Shown here: piece by piece, positions 6,861 through 13,253 of the stretch
How positions within the stretch are numbered: position 1 is the first letter of the stretch
How the letters are laid out: every line of letters starts with the position of its first letter
Source: CAG-791 sp002394525
Lineage (GTDB): Bacteria; Bacillota; Clostridia; Lachnospirales; Lachnospiraceae
Length of the DNA stretch: 16,341 bases
Direction: 5' to 3'
NCBI GenBank assembly: GCA_946536955.1
Contig: CAMNFJ010000055.1
Coordinates: forward strand, 1 to 16,341
Program-made: the position numbers and the translations under genes
Notes under the pieces: model-generated
Told to the model about the DNA's origin: nothing
Databases searched by the model: none
The model's input: the letters and a program-made list of their open reading frames with translations, nothing else

Positions 6861-7802
6861 TTGATTATACAGATCGACGACGATTTTGATTTGGACCGGA
6901 TCGCGGACAGCGGCCAGTGCTTTCGATGGGAGAGGCTGGATCCGGAGGAGGAGTCTTCGCACGGGACCGGCCGCCGGGAGAGGCTGGATCCGGAGGAGGA
7001 GTCTCCGCACGGGACCGGCCGCCGGGAGAGGCTGGATCCGGAGGAGGAGTCTTCACACGGGACCGGCCGCAGCGCATACCGGATTATAGCCGGGGCGGAG
7101 TGCCTGTATCTGACAGACCTCGGCGGCGGCAGGTATGATTTCGAATGCGCTCGGGATCAGTTTGAAAGCTTCTGGAAAAATTATTTTGACCTGGAGGAAA
7201 ACTATCGGGCCATCCGCGGGCGGATCGATCCGGCCAGCGACCCCTTCCTCCGGGAGGCCGCCGACCATGAGAAAGGGATCCGGATCCTGCGCCAGGACCC
7301 CTGGGAAATGCTGATCACTTTCATCATATCCCAGAACAGAAATATTCCGGCTATCCGCAGATCGGTGGACATGCTCTCAGCAGCCTGCGGAGAGAGAAAA
7401 ACCGATTCCAGGGGGCGTGAGTATTACGCCTTTCCCCTGCCGGCGGCCCTCAGAGCTCTGTCTGAGGAGAAACTCTCGGACTGCAGGCTGGGATACCGGG
7501 GCAAATATGTACACGCGGCGGCTGAGGCCGTCTGCGCCGGGGAAATCGATCTCGGGAGCCTTTTGCATGCCGATGAAGAAAAGACAATGGCGGAGCTGAC
7601 AGCTCTGTTCGGCGTGGGGGTAAAGGTGGCCAGCTGCGTGTCCCTGTTCGGCCTCCACCACACAGACGCATTTCCTGTCGATGTCTGGATGAAACGGATC
7701 CTGGCGGACCAGTATCCTGTCGGCTACCCCTTTGAAAAATATGCCCCCTACAACGGGATCTGCCAGCAGTACATGTTCGCCTGGTACAGGCACCGGGAAT
7801 AA
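6861..7802 (+). CDS. ogg: OGG-type 8-oxoguanine DNA glycosylase/AP lyase with an internal repeat insertion
   Basis: A 313-residue base-excision repair enzyme. The N-terminal domain has DFDLDRIADSGQCFRW (8-23), equivalent to GQSFRW in other OGG1 proteins. The catalytic domain has DPWEMLITFIISQNRNI (146-162), LGYRGKYV (210-217), and the helix-hairpin-helix ALFGVGVKVASCV with catalytic Lys255, followed by FPVDVW with Asp274. All expected catalytic residues are present. Between the FRW strand and the next one (SAYRIIAG) sit three 16-residue repeats of RERLDPEEESSHGTGR, where relatives have only a short turn. The only in-frame start before conserved sequence is TTG 6861 (an in-frame TAA lies at 6855-6857); the ribosome binding site is weak. 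The gene stands 133 nt after the reductase; those bases show nothing notable. Confidence 0.92.
   Translation: MIIQIDDDFDLDRIADSGQCFRWERLDPEEESSHGTGRRERLDPEEESPHGTGRRERLDPEEESSHGTGRSAYRIIAGAECLYLTDLGGGRYDFECARDQFESFWKNYFDLEENYRAIRGRIDPASDPFLREAADHEKGIRILRQDPWEMLITFIISQNRNIPAIRRSVDMLSAACGERKTDSRGREYYAFPLPAALRALSEEKLSDCRLGYRGKYVHAAAEAVCAGEIDLGSLLHADEEKTMAELTALFGVGVKVASCVSLFGLHHTDAFPVDVWMKRILADQYPVGYPFEKYAPYNGICQQYMFAWYRHRE
6928..7071 (+). repeat. In-frame 48-bp minisatellite, three copies, inside the glycosylase gene
   Basis: Copies at 6928-6975, 6976-7023 and 7024-7071 begin GGGAGAGGCTGGATCC and end near GGGACCGGCCGCC. They differ only at a few positions (CTTCGCAC, CTCCGCAC, CTTCACAC, plus the last base of copy 3). 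Because 48 is a multiple of three, any copy number keeps the gene in frame. Near identity points to recent expansion. Confidence 0.95.
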
Positions 7803-7817
7803 GTACATGTTCGCCTG
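7768..7817 (+). repeat. 16-bp direct repeat spanning the glycosylase stop codon
   Basis: AGTACATGTTCGCCTG occurs at 7768-7783 and again at 7802-7817. The first copy encodes the glycosylase C-terminus (YMFAW) and the second lies across its stop and the start of the next small ORF. It looks like a short local duplication. Confidence 0.8.
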
Positions 7818-7947
7818 CTGCAACGACGGCACGAGACCGGTCATTTTCAAGATCGAGCGCATAGACATCCCGGAAAACGATGAGGAGCGGGAGTGGCTGG
7901 AAAAGCAGAACTTCAGGAATACCGCTGAGGATGCTTATACGGGTTAA
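7807..7947 (+). CDS. Doubtful small ORF (46 aa), possibly a gene fragment
   Basis: From ATG 7807 the frame reads MFACCNDGTRPVIFKIERID and ends EDAYTG. Codon third positions look like the neighbouring genes, and the acidic, lysine- and glutamate-rich middle (PENDEEREWLEKQNF) looks protein-like. There is no convincing ribosome binding site, and the first bases belong to a 16-bp repeat of the upstream gene's end. It may be a real small protein, the tail of a decayed gene, or chance. I recognise no family. Confidence 0.3.
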   Translation: MFACCNDGTRPVIFKIERIDIPENDEEREWLEKQNFRNTAEDAYTG

Positions 7948-7973
7948 CGGCAGAGTACAGGATTTTTCACTCC

Positions 7974-8035
7974 GGTGCCTGTGCCGTGGGCCCAGGCACC
8001 TGTGATCGCATTGCGTTGCCGCTCTGACGAGCGGC
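7974..8035 (+). other. Two hairpins upstream of the HAD gene
   Basis: GGTGCCTG/CAGGCACC (7974-7981 and 7993-8000) and GCCGCTC/GAGCGGC (8018-8024 and 8029-8035) are perfect stems of 8 and 7 bp. Neither is followed by a clear T-run (the second is followed by ATTGT). They may end the glycosylase transcript or lie in the HAD leader. Confidence 0.35.
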
Positions 8036-8078
8036 ATTGTCGGGAAGAATGAAATCAGGACTGGAAGAAAAGAGGAAC

Positions 8079-8693
8079 ATGAAAACAAACCATGAGATTG
8101 ATACTGTGATTTTTGATATCGGAGGTGTGCTGGTGGACCTGGGACGCTTCCGCTTTCTGGAAAAGAAGGGCTTCACCGGCGACCTGGCCCACAGGGTCAT
8201 GTACGCGACCATGCGGTCGGAGGACTGGGTCCAGCTGGACCTGAACAACCTGTCCGAAGAGGAGATCCTGCAGCTCTTCATCGAAAATGACCCGCAGATC
8301 GAGGACCAGATCCGGCATATGTTTGCGGATGTACACGGGATCGTCGAGCCCAAGGCCGCAAGCCTTCCCTGGCTGCAGAGGGTCAGGGATTCCGGCCGGC
8401 GGATCCTTTTTCTCTCCAATTATTCGCACAAGATCATGCGGGAATGCGCCGACGCCCTCTATTTCCTGCCGGAGATGGACGGCGGCTTGTTTTCCTGCGA
8501 TGTTCACAAGGTCAAACCGGACCCCGCCTTTTACAAGCTCCTGATCGAAAAATATGATCTGGACCCGGTGCGCTGCGTCTTTATCGATGACCTGCCAGCC
8601 AATCTGGAGCCGGCGGCGGACCTGGGGATCCGGACGATCCTGTTCCAGTCCCAGGACCAGGCCGAGCAGGACCTGGACAGAATTCTGGGATAG
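8079..8693 (+). CDS. HAD-superfamily hydrolase (subfamily IA)
   Basis: A 204-residue phosphatase-like protein. Motif I is VIFDIGGVLVD with nucleophile D13; the usual second Asp is Gly, as in the YihX-like, DxGGV-type members. Motif II is ILFLSNYS, motif III KVKPDPAFYKLLIEKY, and motif IV CVFIDDLPANLEPAADLGI. The helical cap between motifs I and II is present. I chose ATG 8079, just before the first beta strand, with AGAGG close upstream (spacing is short); the in-frame ATG 8049 is an alternative. Substrates of this group are sugar phosphates or nucleotides; none can be assigned. It is flanked by untranslated stretches of about 130 and 215 nt, so it is probably a single-gene unit. Confidence 0.88.
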   Translation: MKTNHEIDTVIFDIGGVLVDLGRFRFLEKKGFTGDLAHRVMYATMRSEDWVQLDLNNLSEEEILQLFIENDPQIEDQIRHMFADVHGIVEPKAASLPWLQRVRDSGRRILFLSNYSHKIMRECADALYFLPEMDGGLFSCDVHKVKPDPAFYKLLIEKYDLDPVRCVFIDDLPANLEPAADLGIRTILFQSQDQAEQDLDRILG

Positions 8694-8719
8694 CTTCCCG
8701 GCCGGCTTCGGCTTCCTGT

Positions 8720-8767
8720 TGTCCGGGAAAGCCTCCCCGGACACCTGCCGGGGGCCGCTTTGGCAGG
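8720..8767 (+). other. Paired hairpins after the HAD gene
   Basis: TGTCCGGG/CCCGGACA (8720-8727 and 8736-8743) and CCTGCC/GGCAGG (8744-8749 and 8762-8767) follow the HAD stop codon. No T-run follows either stem, so termination is only possible, not shown. Confidence 0.35.
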
Positions 8768-8848
8768 AACTTCCTGATGTTTACAGTTCCGGCCCTGTAA
8801 TTCCCGATCTGTCGCCTGCGGGACGACCTCGTTCGTGAAAAAATGTCC

Positions 8849-8854
8849 TATAAT
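8849..8854 (+). promoter_or_regulatory. Candidate -10 of the ADP-ribosylglycohydrolase gene
   Basis: A perfect TATAAT lies about 55 nt before ATG 8910 in the only AT-rich patch of this gap. No -35 of quality is visible at 16-18 nt upstream. Confidence 0.3.
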
Positions 8855-8909
8855 ATCCTTGTCGCAAATGATAAGGAATATTTCTGAGAGAAATACAGGA
8901 GGGAAAACC

Positions 8910-10028
8910 ATGATGAGAGACCTTAACAGGATCAGGGGATGTCTGGTGGGCGGAGCCGTCGGCGATGCGCTCGGCTATGCAGTGGAGTTTTCAAGACTGT
9001 CGGAGATCGTCAGTAAGTACGGAGAGGAAGGCATTACGCGCTATGACCTCGTCCGGGGCCTGGCCCGCATTTCGGACGACACCCAGATGGCCCTGTTCAC
9101 CGCGACGGCCCTCCTGTTCGGCGAGACCCGAGGCCGCATGCGCGGGATCGGAGCGGGCCCGGTCGGCTACTTTGACAGGGCCTATCTGGACTGGTACCAG
9201 ACGCAGAATCATTCCTATCCCCTCCGGAACAGAGATGGACACGTCTCCTGGCTGGTCAACTGCAAAGAGATGTTCAGCTGCAGGGCGCCCGGCGGAACCT
9301 GCCTGTCGGCCCTGCAGGCGGGCGGCCACGGCACCGTGGAGAGCCCCATCAACCACAGCAAGGGCTGCGGCGGCGTCATGCGTGTCGCCCCGATCGGGGC
9401 CTATTTAGCCGGCAAGAGGGGCTGGGAGGTGGAAGAGGCCGATATGGCAGGCGCTGAGGCGGCAGCCGTCACCCACGGCCATGAGCTGGGCTACATCCCT
9501 TCCGCGGCCCTGGTCCACATCGTCTACATGCTCGCAACCGCTGAGAAGCCCGATATCCGCGAGGCCGTGCTCTCCTCCATGGAGACCATGCCCCGGCTCT
9601 TCCCCAACGCTGCCCATATGCAGGAATTCCTGGACCTCATGCAGCGGGCGGCCGACCTCTCCGCTCAGGACATGAACGAGCGCGACGCCATCCGGGCCCT
9701 CGGCGAGGGCTGGGTCGCCGAGGAGACCCTGGCGATCGCCGTTTACTGCGCCCTGAAGCACCCGGATGATTTCGAGAAGGCCGTTATCGCCTCCGTCAAC
9801 CACGACGGCGACAGCGACTCCACCGGAGCCGTGACCGGAAACATCCTGGGCGCCGCCCTGGGCTATGACGCCATCCCGGCATATTACCTGGACAAACTCG
9901 AGCTCAGACAGATCATCGAAGAGATCGCCGACGACCTCTACAGGGACTGCCGGATCAGCGAATACAGTGCAGACGACGACCCCGTCTGGGTCAGCAAATA
10001 TGTCAGGATTGACTACAGCCCCGAATGA
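8910..10028 (+). CDS. ADP-ribosylglycohydrolase (DraG/ARH family)
   Basis: A 372-residue enzyme of the family that removes ADP-ribose from proteins, nucleic acids or small ADP-ribosylated compounds. Signatures: IRGCLVGGAVGDALGYAVEF (8-27), ISDDTQMALFTATALL (54-69, metal ligands D56, D57, T58), NHSKGCGGVMRVAPIGAY (148-165), THGHELGYIPSAAL (188-201) and VNHDGDSDSTGAVTGNILGA (296-315, with D301 and D303 as likely ligands of the dinuclear metal site). All are intact and the length is normal. ATG 8910 follows CAGGAGGG at about 8896-8903; the in-frame sequence upstream of it is not conserved-looking. The TGA stop is the first three bases of a REP-like repeat. No partner ADP-ribosyltransferase is visible in the window. 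Confidence 0.92.
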   Translation: MMRDLNRIRGCLVGGAVGDALGYAVEFSRLSEIVSKYGEEGITRYDLVRGLARISDDTQMALFTATALLFGETRGRMRGIGAGPVGYFDRAYLDWYQTQNHSYPLRNRDGHVSWLVNCKEMFSCRAPGGTCLSALQAGGHGTVESPINHSKGCGGVMRVAPIGAYLAGKRGWEVEEADMAGAEAAAVTHGHELGYIPSAALVHIVYMLATAEKPDIREAVLSSMETMPRLFPNAAHMQEFLDLMQRAADLSAQDMNERDAIRALGEGWVAEETLAIAVYCALKHPDDFEKAVIASVNHDGDSDSTGAVTGNILGAALGYDAIPAYYLDKLELRQIIEEIADDLYRDCRISEYSADDDPVWVSKYVRIDYSPE

Positions 10029-10090
10029 GTCAAAAGGGGACGGTTCTGCTGACTCAATTTTGAGTCAAAAGGGACGGTTCTGCTGACTCA
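10026..10090 (+). repeat. REP-like doublet overlapping the stop codon of the ADP-ribosylglycohydrolase gene
   Basis: Two nearly identical units (10026-10056 and 10061-10090) each start TGAGTCA and end TGACTCA, a perfect 7-bp inverted repeat around an AAAGGGGACGGTTCTGC core (the second copy has one G fewer). A TTTTGACTC half-copy follows at 10092-10100. The overall look, especially GGGACGGTTCT next to GACTC, recalls intergenic REP elements linked to Y1 (RAYT) transposases; that link is from memory and unverified. Confidence 0.75.
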
Positions 10091-10128
10091 GTTTTGACTC
10101 TGGTGGCTCCATAAGGAATCGGACAGTA

Positions 10129-10233
10129 GTTTATTCTTCATCGCGCAATACCCGTGACTTCAGTCGTGGGATACGCGCGCAAAAAAGGGAAACTCGCTTC
10201 ATCGTGGGTACAATCCTGCGATGAAGAATAAAC
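10129..10233. repeat. 105-bp element with 16-bp perfect inverted repeats and an IS200/IS605-like palindrome
   Basis: GTTTATTCTTCATCGC (10129-10144) and GCGATGAAGAATAAAC (10218-10233) are perfectly complementary. Inside is CCCGTGAC-TTCA-GTCGTGGG (10151-10170), a hairpin with two G-T pairs resembling the palindromic ends of IS200/IS605 elements, flanked by CGCGC/GCGCG (10142-10146 and 10175-10179). A second CTTCATCG (10197-10204) competes with the left arm for pairing to CGATGAAG (10219-10226). There is no transposase. It may be a MITE-type remnant or a structured RNA. Confidence 0.6.
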
Positions 10234-10236
10234 GCT

Positions 10237-10332
10237 CCGCAACAAACCGGATGTTTGTTGGATGCAACACGGATGTGGTGCGGAAGATGTTGACATGTCT
10301 TTGAAAAACAAGAAATGTCAACCCGCATCCGG
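10237..10332 (+). ncRNA. Candidate structured RNA or leader: hairpins with GGA-containing loops
   Basis: Three stems follow one another: CAACAAAC-CGGAT-GTTTGTTG (10240-10260, perfect), GCAACAC-GGAT-GTGGTGC (10264-10281, one mismatch), and GTTGACAT..ATGTCAAC with an inner TCTT/AAGA (10289-10322). CCGGATG (10247-10253) could alternatively pair with CATCCGG (10326-10332), enclosing the others. The first two loops expose GGA in an AC-n-GGAUGU-like context, similar to CsrA sites. It lies just before a terminator-like hairpin and the cysteine hydrolase gene. No promoter is evident, so transcription is unproven. Confidence 0.35.
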
Positions 10333-10334
10333 CG

Positions 10335-10364
10335 TGCAAGACTCGCGAGCGAGTCTTGCATTTT
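10335..10364 (+). terminator. Terminator-like hairpin immediately upstream of the cysteine hydrolase gene
   Basis: TGCAAGACTCGC (10335-10346) and GCGAGTCTTGCA (10349-10360) form a perfect 12-bp inverted repeat (10 bp with a realistic loop), followed by TTTT (10361-10364). It is 28 nt before the ATG of the next gene, so it could be an attenuator in that gene's leader or the end of an upstream transcript. Confidence 0.55.
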
Positions 10365-10391
10365 CATGGAAATAGAATCAGGAGTAGGAAA

Positions 10392-10919
10392 ATGAGAAGG
10401 ATATTGATCGTCATTGACATGCAGAATGATTTTATCGACGCGGCCCTCGGGACAAGAGAGGCTGTCGCGATCGTAGAGGCGGTGAAGGACAAGATCCGCT
10501 CCTATCCGGCGGCCGATGTGATCGCCACCATGGATACGCACGGGGAGAACTATATGCAGACCCAGGAGGGAAAATACCTGCCTGTTCCCCACTGCATCAG
10601 GGAGACGGAAGGCTGGCAGATCCGCCCGGATATCGCAGACCTGCTGACGGAAGCAAAGATCTATGAGAAGCCGACCTTCGGGAGCACCGCGCTCGCGGCG
10701 GACCTCAGAGACCTGTCTGAAAAAGAGGAGATCGAGCTGGAACTGGTGGGCCTGTGCACGGACATCTGCGTCGTCTCCAATGCCCTCCTGCTCAAGGCAG
10801 TGATGCCCGAGGTGAAGATCTCGGTCGACGCCTCCTGCTGCGCCGGGGTGACCCCCGAAAAACATCTGGCGGCCCTGGAGACCATGCGGTCCTGCCAGAT
10901 CCAGGTGATAAACGGATAA
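10392..10919 (+). CDS. Cysteine hydrolase of the isochorismatase/nicotinamidase family
   Basis: A 175-residue amidohydrolase-like enzyme. The catalytic triad is visible: D9 (LIVIDMQNDFI), K93 (IYEKPTFGST) and C126 (VGLCTDICVVSNALL). The metal-site candidates D48 and H50 (TMDTHGENY) and H67 (LPVPHCI) match nicotinamidase (PncA-like) members, which convert nicotinamide to nicotinic acid for NAD salvage. The length is close to the family norm. I chose ATG 10392, where the conserved beta strand starts, with CAGGAG about 9 nt upstream; upstream in-frame codons run into the terminator-like hairpin. The HD-domain gene follows after 39 nt. Nicotinamidase is the likeliest specific role, but other amidases of this fold are possible. 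Confidence 0.88.
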   Translation: MRRILIVIDMQNDFIDAALGTREAVAIVEAVKDKIRSYPAADVIATMDTHGENYMQTQEGKYLPVPHCIRETEGWQIRPDIADLLTEAKIYEKPTFGSTALAADLRDLSEKEEIELELVGLCTDICVVSNALLLKAVMPEVKISVDASCCAGVTPEKHLAALETMRSCQIQVING

Positions 10920-10958
10920 GTCAGGAAAGAAGAGAAAAAAATCCGAAGGAGGATATCC

Positions 10959-11420
10959 ATGGGAAGATTAAAGGACCTGAGAGAAATTGTAGATGCGGAA
11001 CTGAACAAAATGGAAAATGCCGATAAGCGGATCAGTGCCGTAAATCACCTGTACGGAGTTTCCCTGGCCGCGACCATGATCGCCAGAAAACGCGGGCTGG
11101 ACCCCGAGCTGGCCGCCATGGCCGCCATGCTGCATGACCTGCACGCATACCGGACAGGATCCTACGATGACCATGCCCACAAGGGGGCTGAGCTCGCCAG
11201 GTCGATCCTCACAGAGCTCGGGCAGACAGATGACGCCGAGACAGACCTGATCTGCTCGGCCATCTACCACCACGATGACAAACTGGTCGTGGACAGCCCC
11301 ATGGACGAGGTCCTCAAGGATGCCGATGTCATCCACCACTGCATGAACGACCTGTCCAAGGCTGTCAAGGACAAGGAAAAGGCCAGATTCACTGCCCTGT
11401 GTGAGGAATTCGGGATGTAA
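10959..11420 (+). CDS. HD-domain phosphohydrolase
   Basis: A 153-residue protein with the metal-dependent HD fold: H30 (SAVNHLYGVS), H59-D60 (AAMLHDLHAY) and D121 or D123 (LKDADVIHH), plus AIYHHDDK (101-108). Single-domain HD proteins hydrolyse phosphomonoesters or phosphodiesters of nucleotides. The length matches small stand-alone members. AAGGAGG (10946-10952) is 6 nt before ATG 10959. It follows the cysteine hydrolase by 39 nt and probably shares its transcript; the S51 peptidase gene starts 115 nt later. The substrate is unknown. Confidence 0.87.
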   Translation: MGRLKDLREIVDAELNKMENADKRISAVNHLYGVSLAATMIARKRGLDPELAAMAAMLHDLHAYRTGSYDDHAHKGAELARSILTELGQTDDAETDLICSAIYHHDDKLVVDSPMDEVLKDADVIHHCMNDLSKAVKDKEKARFTALCEEFGM

Positions 11421-11535
11421 GTGCCTGGGAAAAGGAGATCCTGGATATTCTGCCGGGTACAGTGCAGAAGTTCGGCGGGACGCAGCAGACAGATACATTC
11501 CGGCCCCGGCCGCGAAATTAAGGGAGATAAAGACA

Positions 11536-12288
11536 ATGATCCTTTTTTTGACAAGCAGTCCGATTGGAACATACAGGAGCGATGAAACTCCGGACTACAG
11601 CGGCTTCAACCCGGCCAACGGCATGGTAGAGGAGTTGCAAAGGCACTGGCCGGACCAGGCCGGATGCCTTCTGATCTCGGCCTTTCCGGACGAGTATTCC
11701 TTAAACGACAGGATGCGGCAGGATTTCGAAGAGATCCTGCGGGATACCGGCCTGCCATTTTCCCGCATGGACCTCTGCGATTCCCGCAACGGACAGGAGA
11801 TGGCGGATGCAGTCGGTAGCTACGATTTTATCATCCTGGGCGGCGGACATGTGCCCACGGAGAATGCCTTTTTCCGCAGGATCGGTCTGGCGGACCGGCT
11901 GGCCGGTTACGACGGGATCGTGATGGGCATCAGCGCCGGCAGCATGAACTGCGCGCGCACGGTCTATGCCCAGCCCGAGATGCCGGGCGAGGCCGCAGAC
12001 CCTGCCTATCAGCGCTTTATCCCGGGGCTCGGCCTGACAGACTACAACGTCCTGCCCCACTACAATGCGGTCAAAAGTGACGTCATAGACGGGCTTCGGC
12101 TGATGGAGGACATCACATATCCTGACAGCGTGGGCCGGACCTTCTATGCCATCGTCGACGGCAGCTATCTCTTCCAGACGCAGTCCGGCGGAGAGGTCCA
12201 TGCGGAGATCCGCGGGGAGGCTTACAGGATCCGGGATGGAGAGTTCGGGCAGGTCTGCGGTTACGGAGAGACCCTTACGCTGGCCTGA
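11536..12288 (+). CDS. Peptidase S51 family protein (PepE/cyanophycinase-type, class I glutamine amidotransferase fold)
   Basis: A 250-residue serine peptidase-like protein. The nucleophile elbow is GISAGSMN with S133. DFIILGGGHVPTENAFFR (97-114) is the typical preceding strand and loop, and LPHYN with H175 supplies the catalytic histidine. Family members such as dipeptidase E cleave Asp-X dipeptides; others act on cyanophycin. It is cytoplasmic with no signal peptide. ATG 11536 has AGGGAG at 11521-11526; an in-frame extension upstream to about 11401 lacks conserved features. Its 3' end overlaps the convergent D-Ala-D-Ala-ligase-like gene by 28 bp with no terminator between. A dipeptidase next to two peptide-bond-forming ligases is suggestive but may be coincidence. 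Confidence 0.88.
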   Translation: MILFLTSSPIGTYRSDETPDYSGFNPANGMVEELQRHWPDQAGCLLISAFPDEYSLNDRMRQDFEEILRDTGLPFSRMDLCDSRNGQEMADAVGSYDFIILGGGHVPTENAFFRRIGLADRLAGYDGIVMGISAGSMNCARTVYAQPEMPGEAADPAYQRFIPGLGLTDYNVLPHYNAVKSDVIDGLRLMEDITYPDSVGRTFYAIVDGSYLFQTQSGGEVHAEIRGEAYRIRDGEFGQVCGYGETLTLA

Positions 12289-13253
12289 GCTGAAGGCGGC
12301 TGCCTCATCGCGCAAATGGCAATTTTCTCCGTCAGTTCCTCCATGGAAATGCCGGCTGCCTTTGCGGCGGCCGGCAGCGCGCTTGTCTCAGTCATGGCGG
12401 GAAGTGTGTTGATCTCCAGGACCATGGGGCCCTGATCTTTGTCGATGATCATGTCGATCCTGGCGCATCCACGGAGGCGGCCCAGCCGGAAGATCCGGCT
12501 GCACAGGTTCCTGACAAGCTCTCTTTCCTCTTCACTGATCCTGGCCGGGATGATCTGCCTGCTGAGTCCCGGGGTGTATTTCACCTGATAGTTCCTGAAG
12601 GGAGCGTCCGACACCAGTTCGATCTCGGGAAGGAGCAGCAGGCCGTCCCCGTCGCCGATGATGGACTGTGTGATCTCAGTGCCCTGCAGGTATTCCTCGG
12701 CAAGAAGCCTGGTGTTGTACTGAAAGACAAGTTCGACGGCGGCAGGCAGGTCTTCTTTCTTTTGTACGAGCGAAATGCCGATCCCGGAGCCCTGGTCGGC
12801 GGGCTTGAGGAGAAAGGGCAAGCCGGTCTGTCCGGCCAGCATGACAAAAGCGCTTTCCGCGTCTGTGTACTCCTCCTGATCAAGGACAGCGTATCCTGGA
12901 GTGGGAATGCCAGCCGCATTCAGAAACATTTTTGTCAGGGGCTTATCCATACAGATCGCACTGGCAGCCGGGCCGGAGCCTGTATACCGGATCCCGGCCA
13001 GCTCCAGGGCACCCTGGAGACAGCCGTCTTCTCCAAATCGTCCGTGCAGGGCGATGAACACGAGGTCGGGACGGGCATCCAGAAGTTCTCCGAGCCTGTA
13101 CCCGTGAAAGTCGAAGAGCTCGGTGTTGATATAGCCAATTCTTTTCAGAGCCCTGTAAACAGCAAGGCCGCTTCGGACAGACGGTTCACGCTCCGCCGAG
13201 TCTCCCCCGTATACGACGATGATCTTATCGTCTTTCCTCAATGTAGAACTCAT
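12261..13253 (-). CDS. D-alanine-D-alanine ligase-like ATP-grasp enzyme (divergent paralogue)
   Basis: A 330-residue ATP-grasp ligase. It has VVYGGDSAEREPSVRSG (13-29), IALHGRFGEDGCLQGALE (67-84), YTGSGPAASAICMDKPLTK (90-108), FLLKPADQGSGIGI with K150, NYQVKYTPGLSRQIIPA (221-237, the Ddl-type omega loop), RIDMII and MVLEINTLPAMTETSALP with E280 and N282. It therefore has the Ddl fold and probably joins two amino acids, D-Ala being the likeliest. Departures from the usual Ddl: EGSSVG is QGSGIG, and LPGMT is LPAMT. The C-terminus has a short tail (QPPSAQASVRVSP). ATG 13253 lies inside the end of the MATE-fusion gene (29-bp overlap), with only a weak GGGATA upstream, pointing to translational coupling. 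The operon context argues for a specialised peptide ligase rather than the housekeeping enzyme; VanA-type signatures are absent. Confidence 0.88.
   Translation of the reverse strand: MSSTLRKDDKIIVVYGGDSAEREPSVRSGLAVYRALKRIGYINTELFDFHGYRLGELLDARPDLVFIALHGRFGEDGCLQGALELAGIRYTGSGPAASAICMDKPLTKMFLNAAGIPTPGYAVLDQEEYTDAESAFVMLAGQTGLPFLLKPADQGSGIGISLVQKKEDLPAAVELVFQYNTRLLAEEYLQGTEITQSIIGDGDGLLLLPEIELVSDAPFRNYQVKYTPGLSRQIIPARISEEERELVRNLCSRIFRLGRLRGCARIDMIIDKDQGPMVLEINTLPAMTETSALPAAAKAAGISMEELTEKIAICAMRQPPSAQASVRVSP

Noticed and set aside
6865..7138. Additional open frames in the 48-bp repeat region on both strands
   Set aside because: A repeat with a unit divisible by three keeps all frames open; only the glycosylase frame continues into conserved sequence.
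10026..10100. CRISPR array
   Set aside because: Only two units with a 4-nt spacer; the units have inverted-repeat ends typical of REP elements.
10142..10233. TnpB omega RNA or intact IS200/IS605 element
   Set aside because: No tnpA or tnpB coding sequence or remnant is visible beside the hairpin.
10131..10865. Minus-strand open frame across the hairpin block and cysteine hydrolase
   Set aside because: It reads through inverted repeats and antisense to intact catalytic motifs; the composition is not protein-like in the hairpin part.
12261..13253. VanA-type D-Ala-D-Lac ligase (vancomycin resistance)
   Set aside because: The omega loop is Ddl-type (NYQVKYTPG), and no vanH, vanX or vanS/R genes are nearby.
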